Notes: generated by a model not told the origin, from the sequence alone. DNA of 64,000 nt from Clostridium sp. 12(A) (GCA_000526575.1 JAGI01000002.1:2961501-3025500); one strand, 5' to 3'; shown: positions 34,495 through 44,445, counted from the stretch's first letter. Made by a program: numbers and translations.

Positions 34495-34775
34495 AAAATG
34501 CAGGATAATGGATTTTCCCAACCCAATTATCCTGCATCACCACTTTAACCCCCAAACTTGGTAACTTCAAACATCTGGCTGAGAATCAGCCAATTTGACC
34601 TAAAAAACTGCATTAGCTGCCAATATCCAGCCCCAGTCAATCCATATTCTTTAATCAAATCAAACTTCGCCTTATATCTTCTTGCATCCTCAAACCATAC
34701 CTCATACTGTATCCCAAACTTCCAATATCTAAAATACGGGCTCATCGACTCTTCATCAAACTGAATTTCCGCCCC
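34495..34775 (-). repeat. 281-bp direct repeat, copy 1: GH18 gene 3' end and terminator
   Basis: This segment repeats 40031-40311 with scattered differences and has the same length. It includes the last 66 or so codons of the GH18 gene (coding frame 34545-34775, starting in mid-protein) and its terminator, whose arms ATGCAGGATAAT/ATTATCCTGCAT are perfect here. It is a duplicated gene end without a start region, hence not expressed as a gene. Its inner edge abuts a helicase remnant. Confidence 0.85.
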
Positions 34776-35060
34776 GGATTTTCAGGATCTAAAGAATCTA
34801 TCACCGTATCTTTAATTGTCAATTGAGGATATAATAAGTGTTTTTCCTTTGCATATGTGATACGGAAGTAATCCCATAAGTCCTGTTTTTCCGACGCTAA
34901 TAGGCAAAACAATAATTGCATGTGTTTTGTTGTTTTTTACAATAAAATGTTCCTAAACTTTATAATATGCCCGAATTTGAGGCACCCGTAAGCTTTTATT
35001 CTCATATATGCTGTGATCCGCCTTCATAAGATAGTCTTTATCGTATTGCAACTTTGACAT
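34776..35060 (-). pseudogene. DEAD/DEAH helicase N-terminal remnant
   Basis: From an ATG at 35060 after GGGGATGAGA the frame reads MSKLQYDKDYLMKADHS, hits a TAG, and continues as HAIIVLPISVGKTGLMGLLP, a Walker A-bearing helicase start (usual form LPTGVGKTG). A frameshift follows, then IKDTVIDSLDPENP, and the remnant stops exactly at the edge of the 281-bp repeat. The rest of the helicase has been lost, probably by the event that placed the repeat. Confidence 0.7.
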
Positions 35061-35187
35061 AATATCTCATCCCCTGATTCAATATTTAATTTCGATTTTA
35101 CGCTCTAAGATAGATACTGTCAATTGATTTCTTTAATATGTATTAGTGTATAAATATATACAAACGAGCTTACATATAGAATTTTTA

Positions 35188-36041
35188 TCACTCTGTTAAT
35201 AACGGCATCTGCAAAGCTCCGGCTTGATCTGGCGTGAGCGTCCAGGTTCCGCTATTATCTTACCGTCTGCGTCAACCGCATAAATCTTTCCAGAACTCTC
35301 CACAAGCTGTGACTTACACATAGTCCCGTCAAGCCCTAAATAGTACCAAGCTTTATTATACTGGTACCAGGTATTGGTGACCATAATCCCAACAGCATTA
35401 AACCAATACCACTTGTCCTGATGCTGTACCCAATCATTACGGACCGGCAGTCCAGTATCTCCGTTATAATAACGCCAGCCTCCGTCCTCTTCTATCCAGC
35501 CAGTTCTCTTTTCCCATGTATCTGCCAGAGCTGCCTTAAACGCCTCCCAGGTGTGCTGTGTATGGTTATAAACATAAGTATTCGGACAAATTTTCCCGGT
35601 CACGTCATGATGACGAATTACACGATCTGCAGGTATATTGTGCTTTGCCATCAGATTCTTTGTCAGCGCAATTGCTGCCTGCACAGTAGCCTCCTCAAAA
35701 TACCAGTCCCGGCTAGTATCTGCCCTATTGCCTTTATTACGAACACACATTTCAATCCCCAGGCTTTTACCATTACGGCAATCAGGATGCACGTACTTCT
35801 TTGCTCCTCAATGCCAGGCGATATTTTTATCCTCCACTGACTGCCACACGGATCCATCAAAATCAACATAATAATGAGCACTTGCTCCCCGCTCAGCGCC
35901 GGCATACCATTTGCAGTTTGCCTCAGCTCCACCGGTCGCTCCAACGTAATGAATCACAATATACTTGATACGATCTACAATACTGATATTATGATTGTAA
36001 GGTGTAAGTGATTTATTAATCTTTATATTATTTTCCTCCAA
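35188..36041 (-). pseudogene. N-acetylmuramoyl-L-alanine amidase with choline-binding-type repeats, broken
   Basis: From MEENNIKINKSL at 36041 the frame gives an amidase_2 domain (IVIHYVGATGG with the first zinc His, SAHYYVDFDGSVWQ, DKNIAWH) and meets TGA at 35808-35810, where relatives have Cys (WHCG). It continues in the same frame (KKYVHPDCRNGKSLGIEMCV, later VIRHHDVTGKICP) into cell-wall binding repeats (GWRYYNGDTGLPVRNDW, AWYYLGLDGTM). A one-base shift near 35240 hides the native end LTPDQAGALQMPLLTE, which stops at 35188. A phage endolysin, now dead unless read through. Confidence 0.85.
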
Positions 36042-36094
36042 ATAGAAAAGGCCCAGGCTAATCCCAGGCCCGTGAGTTGCGACGGTCGTAAGAA

Positions 36095-36511
36095 TTATTC
36101 AGTTACAGCTTTCTTTTTCAGCACATCAATAGCCTTGGTCAGAACTCCAGGAAGTGGTATGCCCATAAGCCCGGCATTCTCAACAATGGAAATCAGCTCA
36201 TTAGCCATAAAACCGATAATTACGGCAGCCCTTATGTAATTGGTACCAATGGCCAAATCAAGACGAAAGGCAATCAAAACAAATAGTAAGGTTATACTCT
36301 TTCTACAGAGCCCTTTACAGCCGGCTCTTGACTTTAAGGCTCCAGTTTCAGTTTCGGTGCTCTTCTTAAAAATACCGGCCACTGCCAAACCTGAGAAAAA
36401 GTCGATAACCATAAAAAGGAGCAAAGTAGCAATACCGGTATCCCAACCCCCGAACAATGATGCTACAAAACTCCCTACCACTCCTGCGGTTATACATAAT
36501 ACGTTTTTCAT
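36095..36511 (-). CDS. Phage holin family protein
   Basis: The start at 36511 (MKNVLCITAGVVGSF) lies 7 bases after GGAGA. The 138-residue protein has three or four hydrophobic segments and the toxin secretion/phage lysis holin pattern (LLLFMVIDFFSGLAVAG, GFMANELISIVENAG). It precedes the endolysin gene by 53 bases, the usual lysis cassette order. Confidence 0.85.
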   Translation of the reverse strand: MKNVLCITAGVVGSFVASLFGGWDTGIATLLLFMVIDFFSGLAVAGIFKKSTETETGALKSRAGCKGLCRKSITLLFVLIAFRLDLAIGTNYIRAAVIIGFMANELISIVENAGLMGIPLPGVLTKAIDVLKKKAVTE

Positions 36512-36701
36512 TCTCGTTCTCCTCATTCTTTCCTTATTTATTTTTAAAATTTTCAGTAATTCAGTTTTACATGGCTACCTTTACCAACAAAGGAGTAATG
36601 ATCAGCCAATAAAAGATACAAAAAAAGAGCCATCTGGCTCCTGTGTGAATTATGATAAAAGAGAGGCGATTATCGCCCCTCTTGATATGTATTACTTATA
36701 A

Positions 36702-37973
36702 TTATTCTCTTACTCTTACATAAACCTGGCCTACCACATTACCATCTCTGTCTGTTGCTTTTGCCAGGGTTAAACCTTTCCCCTTTGCTGTTACAACTCC
36801 TTTGCTGGACACGGTGGCTACTGTAGCGTCAATGGATTCCCATGTAACATTTAAGGTATTAGTTAAATCATCTACAGTTAGACGACTTGTTTTTCCAACC
36901 TTTAAATCTATTGCCAAACGATAATCGTCAGCGTTATCAACAACAAGTATGCTGATGTCATCGGAATAACCTCCATCTGGACTCTGAACATGAATAACAG
37001 CATTTCCTGCCTTAATAGCCGTTACGACTCCGTTCACATCAACCTGAGCTACGGTACTGTCAGAAGAGGTCCAGGTCATGTTTGTGTTTTCATCCAAGTG
37101 ATCGTCAACGCTTAACTGAAGTTTTTCTTCTGGTTCCAAGACAACCTTAAGTTTGGAATCTACAGTTGGTGTTTCAGTTGTAGGCGTTCCCGATACCTCG
37201 GAAGAGGTAACTGTCTCTGAATCAGATAATTTCGCTTTGACAATATAATAGTATGTTGTATTTGCTGTTACACTGTTATCTGTATAGCTTGTTTCTGTTA
37301 AATCAGTAGCAATTTGAGTGTATGGACCTCCTGCAGTTGTGGAACGTTCCACACTGTAGCTCAATGCATTATCAATGTTATTCCAAGTGAGATTAACTCC
37401 ATTATCGATGTTAGAAGCTTGAGCAATCAAGGATGGCATTGTTGATATTATAGGTATAGAAAAATAACCTTTTAAATTCGTAGGCGTATTTACTAGTATG
37501 CCACCCCAACGTGCAGAAGATATTTTATGGTCATGACCTCCAAGATAAACTGGTGTAATATAATCTTTACCAAATCCAGTTTGACTGAATTTTATATTAT
37601 CTACAGAAGTAGCTAATATATTACTATTATTAATAAACTTAAATTCTTTTCCATCAAGCGTAAAACGACCTATCATCCCCAGCTCGCGTGAGTTATTACA
37701 ATTTGCCTCTACATGTAAATAATAATTTTTATTTGTTTTTAATTTTATATTTCCTTGATAAACAGTTGTAAAATCATTTCCACTAGCTACTAATACTCCA
37801 CTTTCAGTATCTGATTCACTTATGTACAACTTAAATTCTCGTATAACAGATAACTGATAGCTTAACGTCGCCTCGCTTCGCGCTTCCACAGGCTCCGCGT
37901 ACGCCGTAATGCTAAATGCTGACATCATTACTAATACTGCAAATAGAAAAATACTTCTTGTTACTTTTTTCAT
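36702..37973 (-). CDS. Secreted protein with FnIII and two Big2 Ig-like domains
   Basis: The start at 37973 (MKKVTRSIFLFAVLVMM) follows GGGGAA; a signal peptide ends about residue 28 (SITAYAE). Residues 30-180 are an unrecognised beta domain. A fibronectin type III domain follows (NIDNALSYSVERSTTAGG, TYYYIVKAKL). Two bacterial Ig-like (Big2) domains close the protein (TWTSSDSTVAQVDVNGVVTA and TWESIDATVATVSSKGVVTA). There is no LPXTG motif, so it is probably released or held noncovalently. An adhesin-like role is inferred. Confidence 0.8.
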   Translation of the reverse strand: MKKVTRSIFLFAVLVMMSAFSITAYAEPVEARSEATLSYQLSVIREFKLYISESDTESGVLVASGNDFTTVYQGNIKLKTNKNYYLHVEANCNNSRELGMIGRFTLDGKEFKFINNSNILATSVDNIKFSQTGFGKDYITPVYLGGHDHKISSARWGGILVNTPTNLKGYFSIPIISTMPSLIAQASNIDNGVNLTWNNIDNALSYSVERSTTAGGPYTQIATDLTETSYTDNSVTANTTYYYIVKAKLSDSETVTSSEVSGTPTTETPTVDSKLKVVLEPEEKLQLSVDDHLDENTNMTWTSSDSTVAQVDVNGVVTAIKAGNAVIHVQSPDGGYSDDISILVVDNADDYRLAIDLKVGKTSRLTVDDLTNTLNVTWESIDATVATVSSKGVVTAKGKGLTLAKATDRDGNVVGQVYVRVRE

Positions 37974-38000
37974 ACTAATTCCCCTTTCTTTTGTGCACAA

Positions 38001-38432
38001 TCAATTATACTTACATTTCTTAATTTTGCAAGATTAAAATCACATATATGAAAAATAGTATTTTTAATATTGATAATCTGATATTTCTCCTCACTCTAGT
38101 ATTTCATTTTGTGACCAAAATTAACTAACATAATGGCTAAGATCACTAAAACGACACAACAACAACAACAACCAATAATTAACTTTTTTTATTTTTCATA
38201 CTTTTCCCCTATATATTTTCTTCTATTAGATACCATAATTTACCAAAAAACACCCATCGTCCATAAATCGATAGGCGTTTTTTAAGGAAATCAGTATAAA
38301 TGGAAATTGGGATTTAACTAAAAATAATTCCTAAACACTGCTTTCTATCCGATTTGAAAAGCCATGAAGAAAAAATAAGAACGTCGGCTTTAATCAGCCG
38401 CCAAGCTGTTACACCTGGCAGCCGTAGGAGTA
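38001..38432. other. AT-rich intergenic region with bidirectional terminator
   Basis: No gene is seen. At 38245-38283 arms AAAAAACACCCATCG/CGATAGGCGTTTTTT pair with two mismatches and act on either strand. At 38383-38398 there is a short CGGCT/AGCCG hairpin close to the downstream end of paralogue 2. A short AAC repeat runs near 38156-38172. Confidence 0.6.
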
Positions 38433-38840
38433 TTATTTCTTTGTGTATTCAATAACTACATAAGCTGTGCTTCCTGAATAAACCCCATTAGTGTCTATGA
38501 AGTTATAATATAAATTTGCTGTATCCTCATTGTAAAACATATTTACTGCTGTAAATAAGCCACTTGTTCGGTTATAGGAAGTCTGTAATATCATATGATC
38601 TGCAACAGTTTTGCCAATAGCATTTCCATACAAATTAATTACTTGATTAATCTTAAGATCGGACACATTTGCAAAGATAATAGCATTGGCGCTATCCTTA
38701 GCTAATGTCCCAGTAATCACCTTTCTGTAAATCGGCTTACCGTCCACCCATGTTCCAATCTCAATCTCATCAAAAGAATAAACATCCTTTGAATTTCCAT
38801 CACATTCAGCAAGCTGAATACAATATTTTTTGCCTGTCAT
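38433..38840 (-). CDS. Phage tail-type beta protein (paralogue 2 of 3)
   Basis: The 135-residue protein shares EIGTWVDGKPIYRKVITGTL and the end GSTAYVVIEYTKK with paralogue 1, and similar spacing in between (VINLYGNAIG, LFTAVNMFYN). It lacks the Cys-rich N-terminus. It is intact. Confidence 0.65.
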   Translation of the reverse strand: MTGKKYCIQLAECDGNSKDVYSFDEIEIGTWVDGKPIYRKVITGTLAKDSANAIIFANVSDLKINQVINLYGNAIGKTVADHMILQTSYNRTSGLFTAVNMFYNEDTANLYYNFIDTNGVYSGSTAYVVIEYTKK

Positions 38841-38884
38841 AATAAGTCCTCACTTTTATTTTTTAATAATACTTGAAAAATTTG

Positions 38885-39334
38885 TTATTTCTTTGTATAT
38901 TCAATGATCACGTTAGCTGTACAGCCTGAATAGTCTCCACCGTTATTTAAGAAATGGTACTCTAATGTGGATTTAATTTCGTTGTAAGCCATGTTTATCG
39001 CAGCAAACAATCCATTTGTACTAGCATAGGAAACAGGAAATACTATATGCCCTGCTTTATTCTTGTAAATCATGTTCCCCTGAATGTTAATTAACTGTTC
39101 AATATTAAGCTCAGGAATAGTAGCAAAGACAATATTATTACCACTATCGTTCGCAAGCGTTCCGGTAATAACCTTTCGATAAATTGGCTTACCGTCAATC
39201 CATGTTCCGCATACAGTCTCATCCGTAGAATAAACGTTTTATGCTCCTGTGCCGCTATTACCATTACCTTCACAACACCCATAATACTGTTTAATCACAG
39301 TACATCCATTCCTTTCTTCCATACATTCTGCCAT
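38885..39334 (-). pseudogene. Phage tail-type beta protein (paralogue 3 of 3) with in-frame stop
   Basis: From ATG 39334 after AGGAGG the frame gives a Cys-rich start (GCTVIKQYYGCCEGN) and then TAA at 39239-39241. It continues in the same frame as NVYSTDETVCGTWIDGKPIY and ends CTANVIIEYTKK at 38885. Only a single codon breaks it. Confidence 0.75.
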
Positions 39335-39492
39335 AAATAAATCCTCCTCTGCTTGTTTATCCAGAACCATTACTACTGGATAACATAATTGTAAATCAGC
39401 TATTAATTCATTAACAGGACACAAATAGGATACGTTTTTCCAGTTCACATCTTACAGGAGGAATTTAATTCTGGCTTCTGCTTGATAGCATA

Positions 39493-39882
39493 CTACCATC
39501 TTTCATCGGGACATTGTGAGACATTTTCAAAGAATCTTAAATTCCTCTTTTTACAACTATCCTCCGTAAAGCTAACCCTTTGCTTTGGAAATATTCGATT
39601 CATGGCCTGTGCTACCTTCTACCAGGGAATCCCGTCTATGTAATACAAGCGGAACATAGTCCTTACTTCGCTTTTGGGGACAGATTCAATATATTCCTCA
39701 GCCTGTGTCATAAGCTCCAGTAATTCCATTTCTTTGATTTCAAGCATTTTCTGGAGTCTCTCAATAGCCGCCTTCTTACGGTAGTATACCGTAGTTGGAT
39801 ATCTGGTTATCTTAATGCTCCCATAGGTACCGTCTTTCTTGGTACCTTTTACGGAATATCAAAAGGAGGCCACCTTATACAT
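39493..39882 (-). pseudogene. Phage late-gene regulator-like protein (DUF1492/ArpU type), broken
   Basis: Reading leftward from ATG 39882 after a short frame there is TGA, then TRYPTTVYYRKKAAIERLQK, a long charged helix (MLEIKEMELLELMTQ) and FRLYYIDGIPW, followed by TAG at 39619-39621 where relatives have Gln, then KVAQAMNRIF. The pattern is a sigma-like helix-turn-helix found in phage DUF1492 proteins. At least two stops make it a pseudogene. Confidence 0.6.
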
Positions 39883-40030
39883 TATTATTTTTATCAGACC
39901 AGAGTTTACTTATAAGTTCCTTCAAATTCCCCTTTAGGTTTGACGCCCTCATTACTAATCTTTGTGTCTCCTACTACATAAGTTTATTTGTGGCTTTTAC
40001 CCACTAGTGCCTGTCCATGTCATGCAAAAT

Positions 40031-40311
40031 AAAATGCAGGATAATGGATTTTCCCACCCCAATTACCCTGCATCATCTCTTTAACCCCCAACCTTCCTGG
40101 CTTCAAACATCTGACTGAGAATCAACCAATTCGCCCGGAAGAACTGCATCAACTGCCAATATCCAGCACCAGTCAATCCATATTCCTTAATCAAATCAAA
40201 CTTCGCCTTATAACTTCTAGCATCCTCAAACCATACCTCATGCTGTATCCCAAACTTCCAATATCTAAAATAAGGGCTCATAGACTCTTCATCAAACTGA
40301 ATTTCCGCCCC
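40031..40311 (-). repeat. 281-bp direct repeat, copy 2: GH18 3' end and terminator in place
   Basis: This is the native copy, continuous with the GH18 gene. It holds the last 76 or so codons and the terminator (ATGCAGGATAAT with a one-base mismatch in the right arm). Copy 1 is 5.5 kb to the left. Confidence 0.85.
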
Positions 40312-41226
40312 ATTATCAATTGCAATTTGAACAGCTTCCAAATTGCTTATGGTTTCCGCTCTCGTCACACCACGCTCATAAGGCAGAGGCCAGTCGTATC
40401 CATAATTTGGAATACCCATACTTATCTTGTACACAGGGATTTCCGTCAGGGCATACTCCACCACTTTTCTTACCATGTTAATAGGAGCAACTGCCATTGG
40501 AGGCCCGTAAGTATACCCCCATTCATAAGTCATCAAAAGCACTCGGTTTGCCGCGGCTCCTAAAAGCCCATAATCCACACCCTCATACAAAAGCCCCGCC
40601 TGTTCCGCAGAAGTCTTAGGCGCCAGTGCTACCGTTACCTGATAGCCGAACTGGTTCATGATCTGGGTGGTACGGCTTACAAAGTCCGCATAAGCCAGAC
40701 GGTCCTCAGCCATAATATACTCAAAGTCAATATCTAGCCCGCCATACCTTTTTTCCTGCATCTTAAGTCCCAGGTTCCAGATGAGCCGCTGCTGAACCTG
40801 AAGGTTATGTACCGCATTGGTAACCAGATTGTTGTTAAAACGTCCGTCAGGTCCAAGAGGAGTCAGAGTAAGAATGGGACGAACTCCGGCCTCTAATGCC
40901 CGGTCAATCATCCAGTCATCATCAGCCATCGGGGGAACCAGATCCCCATTTTCTGTAAATCCATAGGAAAAGACGTAAAGATCCGTCAGAAATGGAAGGG
41001 TATTATCCAGGTTTACCGGTTCAATAAAAGGATAGGCATATCCAAATACATAAAGAGGAGTCCTGTCCTCAGGAGGTTCATCTCCGCGGATATAAAGCGA
41101 CTGACCAATGGCCAGACGATAGGGAGGCTGAATTTGATTGTCAAAGACAAGAGCCTCCACTGAGACACCCTGCGAACTGGCAATGGAATCCACGCTGTCC
41201 CCCTGCTGCACCACATATATTTTCAT
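40081..41226 (-). CDS. LysM-GH18 glycoside hydrolase (spore peptidoglycan type, SleL/YaaH-like)
   Basis: One LysM domain (VVQQGDSVDSIASSQGVSVE) occupies residues 4-46. A GH18 barrel follows with GLDIDFEYI near 165, the DxxDxxE catalytic motif, and the typical TYEWGYTYGPP and GYWQLMQFF strands. There is no signal peptide, as is usual for coat-associated spore hydrolases of this family. It acts on peptidoglycan N-acetylglucosamine bonds, in spore germination or coat assembly. The gene is divergent from a two-component system. Confidence 0.88.
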   Translation of the reverse strand: MKIYVVQQGDSVDSIASSQGVSVEALVFDNQIQPPYRLAIGQSLYIRGDEPPEDRTPLYVFGYAYPFIEPVNLDNTLPFLTDLYVFSYGFTENGDLVPPMADDDWMIDRALEAGVRPILTLTPLGPDGRFNNNLVTNAVHNLQVQQRLIWNLGLKMQEKRYGGLDIDFEYIMAEDRLAYADFVSRTTQIMNQFGYQVTVALAPKTSAEQAGLLYEGVDYGLLGAAANRVLLMTYEWGYTYGPPMAVAPINMVRKVVEYALTEIPVYKISMGIPNYGYDWPLPYERGVTRAETISNLEAVQIAIDNGAEIQFDEESMSPYFRYWKFGIQHEVWFEDARSYKAKFDLIKEYGLTGAGYWQLMQFFRANWLILSQMFEARKVGG

Positions 41227-41375
41227 AACAGCATCCTTTAATCAGAATTGGTAAAACATATGTGAAAAAATGCCAAAACATGACAGATAGGCGCCTGGTT
41301 TCATATTTCTTTAGAAAAAAGTAAAGTGCTTTTTTACTACCTTCGTTGTATAATAATTGAAAAGGAGGTTTTCTT

Positions 41376-42071
41376 ATGCAGAATATCTTAGTATGTGATG
41401 ACGACAAACAAATTGTAGAAGCCATTGATATATATTTAACAGGAGAAGGATTTCAGGTCATTAAAGCCTATGACGGTTTTGAAGCCCTGGAGCTTTTAGA
41501 AGCGAATGAAGTAGATCTTATGATCCTTGATGTAATGATGCCAGGACTTGACGGAATCAGGACCACCTTAAAGGTACGGGAGACAAGCAGCATCCCAATC
41601 ATTATCCTGTCCGCCAAATCAGAAGACACCGATAAGATTTTAGGTCTGAACATCGGTGCCGATGATTATATCACAAAGCCATTTAATCCCTTAGAGCTGG
41701 TTGCCAGGGTAAAATCCCAGCTTCGCCGATACACCCAGCTTGGAAACATGAATCAGCAGCCTGCGGGAGCAGTCTATAAATGCGGCGGCCTATCCATAAA
41801 CGACGACAATAAAGAAGTGACCGTTGACGATGAGTTAATTAAGCTGACTCCCATCGAATATAACATCCTGCTACTTCTTGTAAAGAATGCGGGAAAGGTA
41901 TTTTCCATAGACGAAATTTACGAGCAGATCTGGAATGAGGAGGCCATTGGCGCAGACAACACCGTAGCCGTGCACATTCGCCACATTCGTGAAAAAATCG
42001 AAATCAATCCCAGAGAGCCGCGCTACTTAAAGGTGGTCTGGGGAGTTGGGTATAAGATCGAGAAACAATAG
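41376..42071 (+). CDS. OmpR-family response regulator
   Basis: The receiver (LVCDDDKQIVEAID, DLMILDVMMPG with the phosphorylated Asp near 52, GADDYITKPFNP) is followed by an OmpR winged helix (LTPIEYNILLLLVKNAGKVF, VAVHIRHIREKIE). AAAGGAGG lies 8 bases upstream of the start and TATAAT at 41349-41354. The histidine kinase follows 8 bases later. Confidence 0.94.
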   Translation: MQNILVCDDDKQIVEAIDIYLTGEGFQVIKAYDGFEALELLEANEVDLMILDVMMPGLDGIRTTLKVRETSSIPIIILSAKSEDTDKILGLNIGADDYITKPFNPLELVARVKSQLRRYTQLGNMNQQPAGAVYKCGGLSINDDNKEVTVDDELIKLTPIEYNILLLLVKNAGKVFSIDEIYEQIWNEEAIGADNTVAVHIRHIREKIEINPREPRYLKVVWGVGYKIEKQ

Positions 42072-42079
42072 GAGCAATT

Positions 42080-44350
42080 ATGAAAAAGAGAAAAGAAGCA
42101 GCCGTCCTTTTGCATATCATCTTCTCCTTTCTCGTGGTGGTGGGCGTTACCATTATGTACAACAACATCCACTACGGAGAAGGCATCAGCTGGATCACCC
42201 ACGAAACCTATGAAGACACCCCGGAGTTTACAAAACAGCTAAGAGCTGATATTGATGAGATCTTCAATTATGTAAAATATAAAGAGGTTTTTGAAACAGA
42301 CGGAAGAATTGATTACTCAAAGCCAATAGTCCGGGTCACGGACGGACCTAATTCTACTAAGGAGTATACCGTAGATGAGATGATCCGTCGGGCCAAGTCC
42401 CAGGGGTATTACTTAAATGAACAGTTTAAGGTCAGCGGAGGGCATCTTCCTGACTCCGACAATAAGAACTTAAACGTCCGGGTGGATTACAGGGCCTATG
42501 AGCCTGACTTTGTTGCTACAGAGCCGGGACAGGCCTTTCTCACCATGGATCAGCTATCTTATGAAGTCCTTACCCATCTGGGTAATTATTACTCCTTTTA
42601 TTACCGCTTTATCCAGAATCCAAGCAACTTAAAATTCGAAGTACGTTACCAGAATTCACAAAAAGAATACAAGCTCTACCGAAACGTCGCCGGGAAGTCC
42701 GTGGATGATTTTAGGGCCATGGGGAAATACTTATATGTGACCGGGGAATCTCTTTACGTAGATTCTAACTTAACGACAGTCCCTAAGGACGTTTCCGCTC
42801 AGCTGGAAAAGATGAATCCCTATAACAATGGCAATTACCACATGACCATAGGGGTGGATACTTCCTATCCCTATCACGATGCTTATGAAACAGCCTCCGA
42901 AGCCTACAACCAGGTTCGGTTGCTGTACATCTCTGGGATTGTAAGTCTTTTGTTTGGAATTCTCGGCAGTGCCGCTACCCTCTACGTCCTTGTAAGCTTA
43001 ACCGGACTGGAAGAAAAAGGACCTTATCAGCCTAAGATGAAACGGGTAAAGCTCCTTCCAGCGGAAGGCTGCTTTTTACTATACCTTGCCGCTACCTTAT
43101 GCTCTCTGCTTCTGGCTGACCAGCTGTTTAATAAAATCATACACCTGTTTCTTGCCGAAGAGCAGTGGTATTACGGGGAACTGGTATTACGGGTATTGAT
43201 CTACTATGCCGCAGGGCTCATGTTCTCTTTAAGCCTGCTAAAGCGGTATAAGGCAGGCACCCTTTGGACCGGAAGTCTTTTATTCCGGTGGCGGAAAAAT
43301 TTATCTCTTTACTTTAAGAACCACCGCTTCACCACCAGAATCATGTTCGCCTATATTTTTTATCTGGCATTTAACATCATTATGATATTATCCTTCTGCG
43401 TCTTGTTATTTACCTATACAGACCTTGCTTCTCGAATCCTAATGGGCGCCATCAGCATTTTATTTCTAGCCTTTGATTTGTGGGTCTTTCATAAAATGTA
43501 CCGCCACGCATGGGAAACAGACCAGATCAACCAGGCACTGCTTCATATATCCCAGGGTAACACGACCTATAAGATTAATACCGCTTCCTTTAACGGAAAA
43601 GAGCGGGAACTGGCAGAGCATATCAACCACATCGGCACCGGTCTGGAAGCAGCCTTACAGGAAAAGGTGCGAAGCGAACGATTAAAAACGGATCTCATTA
43701 CCAATGTGTCTCACGATATAAAAACGCCCCTTACCTCCATCATTAACTATGTGGATCTCATCAAGCGAGAGGGAATTAAGGATGAGAAAATACTAGGTTA
43801 CTTAGATGTTTTGGAACAAAAATCCCACCGTCTTAAAACCCTGACTGAGGATCTTGTAGAAGCTTCCAAGGCCAGTTCCGGAAACTTAAAGCTGGAAATT
43901 CTAAGTATTGACTTTGTGGAGCTGATACAGCAAACAAATGGTGAATTTGAAGAGAAATTTTCCCTCCGCCATCTGGAACTGGTGTCTTCTCTGCCGGATG
44001 AATCTATTTTTATAGAAGCAGACGGAAGATACTTATGGAGAGTCCTTGAAAATCTCTACAACAATGCCTTTAAGTATGCCATGGAGCACAGCAGAGTGTA
44101 TGTAGACATGATAAAAGAAGATGATATGGTGGTCTTCACCATGAAGAATATTTCAGAAAATCCCCTTAACATAAAGGCGGATGAACTGACAGAACGGTTT
44201 GTCCGGGGAGATGTGGCAAGAACCACAGAGGGAAGCGGACTTGGAATCTCCATTGCCAAGAGCTTGACCGAGCTTCAGGGCGGTCAGTTCAACCTTTATA
44301 TTGACGGAGACTTATTTAAAGCAAGTGTTGCATTTCCTGTTAGGAAATGA
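42080..44350 (+). CDS. Sensor histidine kinase with large external domain and multi-span membrane region
   Basis: The 756-residue protein has a first membrane helix (residues 8-25), an external domain of about 260 residues with no recognised fold, then five or so more hydrophobic segments (about 285-475), a HAMP-like linker, HisKA with NVSHDIKTPLTS around residue 545 and an HATPase domain (ENLYNNAFKYA, GSGLGISIAKSL). The closing half resembles VanS/SaeS-type kinases. The regulator is the preceding gene. Signal unknown; cell-envelope stress is a guess. Confidence 0.92.
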   Translation: MKKRKEAAVLLHIIFSFLVVVGVTIMYNNIHYGEGISWITHETYEDTPEFTKQLRADIDEIFNYVKYKEVFETDGRIDYSKPIVRVTDGPNSTKEYTVDEMIRRAKSQGYYLNEQFKVSGGHLPDSDNKNLNVRVDYRAYEPDFVATEPGQAFLTMDQLSYEVLTHLGNYYSFYYRFIQNPSNLKFEVRYQNSQKEYKLYRNVAGKSVDDFRAMGKYLYVTGESLYVDSNLTTVPKDVSAQLEKMNPYNNGNYHMTIGVDTSYPYHDAYETASEAYNQVRLLYISGIVSLLFGILGSAATLYVLVSLTGLEEKGPYQPKMKRVKLLPAEGCFLLYLAATLCSLLLADQLFNKIIHLFLAEEQWYYGELVLRVLIYYAAGLMFSLSLLKRYKAGTLWTGSLLFRWRKNLSLYFKNHRFTTRIMFAYIFYLAFNIIMILSFCVLLFTYTDLASRILMGAISILFLAFDLWVFHKMYRHAWETDQINQALLHISQGNTTYKINTASFNGKERELAEHINHIGTGLEAALQEKVRSERLKTDLITNVSHDIKTPLTSIINYVDLIKREGIKDEKILGYLDVLEQKSHRLKTLTEDLVEASKASSGNLKLEILSIDFVELIQQTNGEFEEKFSLRHLELVSSLPDESIFIEADGRYLWRVLENLYNNAFKYAMEHSRVYVDMIKEDDMVVFTMKNISENPLNIKADELTERFVRGDVARTTEGSGLGISIAKSLTELQGGQFNLYIDGDLFKASVAFPVRK

Positions 44351-44352
44351 GA

Positions 44353-44392
44353 ATAGGGAGTGGAAGCCTGAATCAGGCTTCCACTCCCTATT
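44353..44392. terminator. Strong terminator, convergent genes
   Basis: ATAGGGAGTGGAAGCCTGA and its complement pair over a minimal loop. It sits between the kinase and the convergent NlpC/P60 gene and serves both. Confidence 0.9.
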
Positions 44393-44445
44393 ATTTATAT
44401 TGGAACGAATTATATTCAAACAACAAACTATGATAAATTCAAATC

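Noticed and set aside
35808-35810. Possible selenocysteine (TGA at a Cys position in the amidase)
   Set aside because: No SECIS-like hairpin was seen just after it and the same gene has a later frameshift, so decay is the simpler reading.
33474-39334. Diversity-generating retroelement target family
   Set aside because: No reverse transcriptase or template repeat is present.
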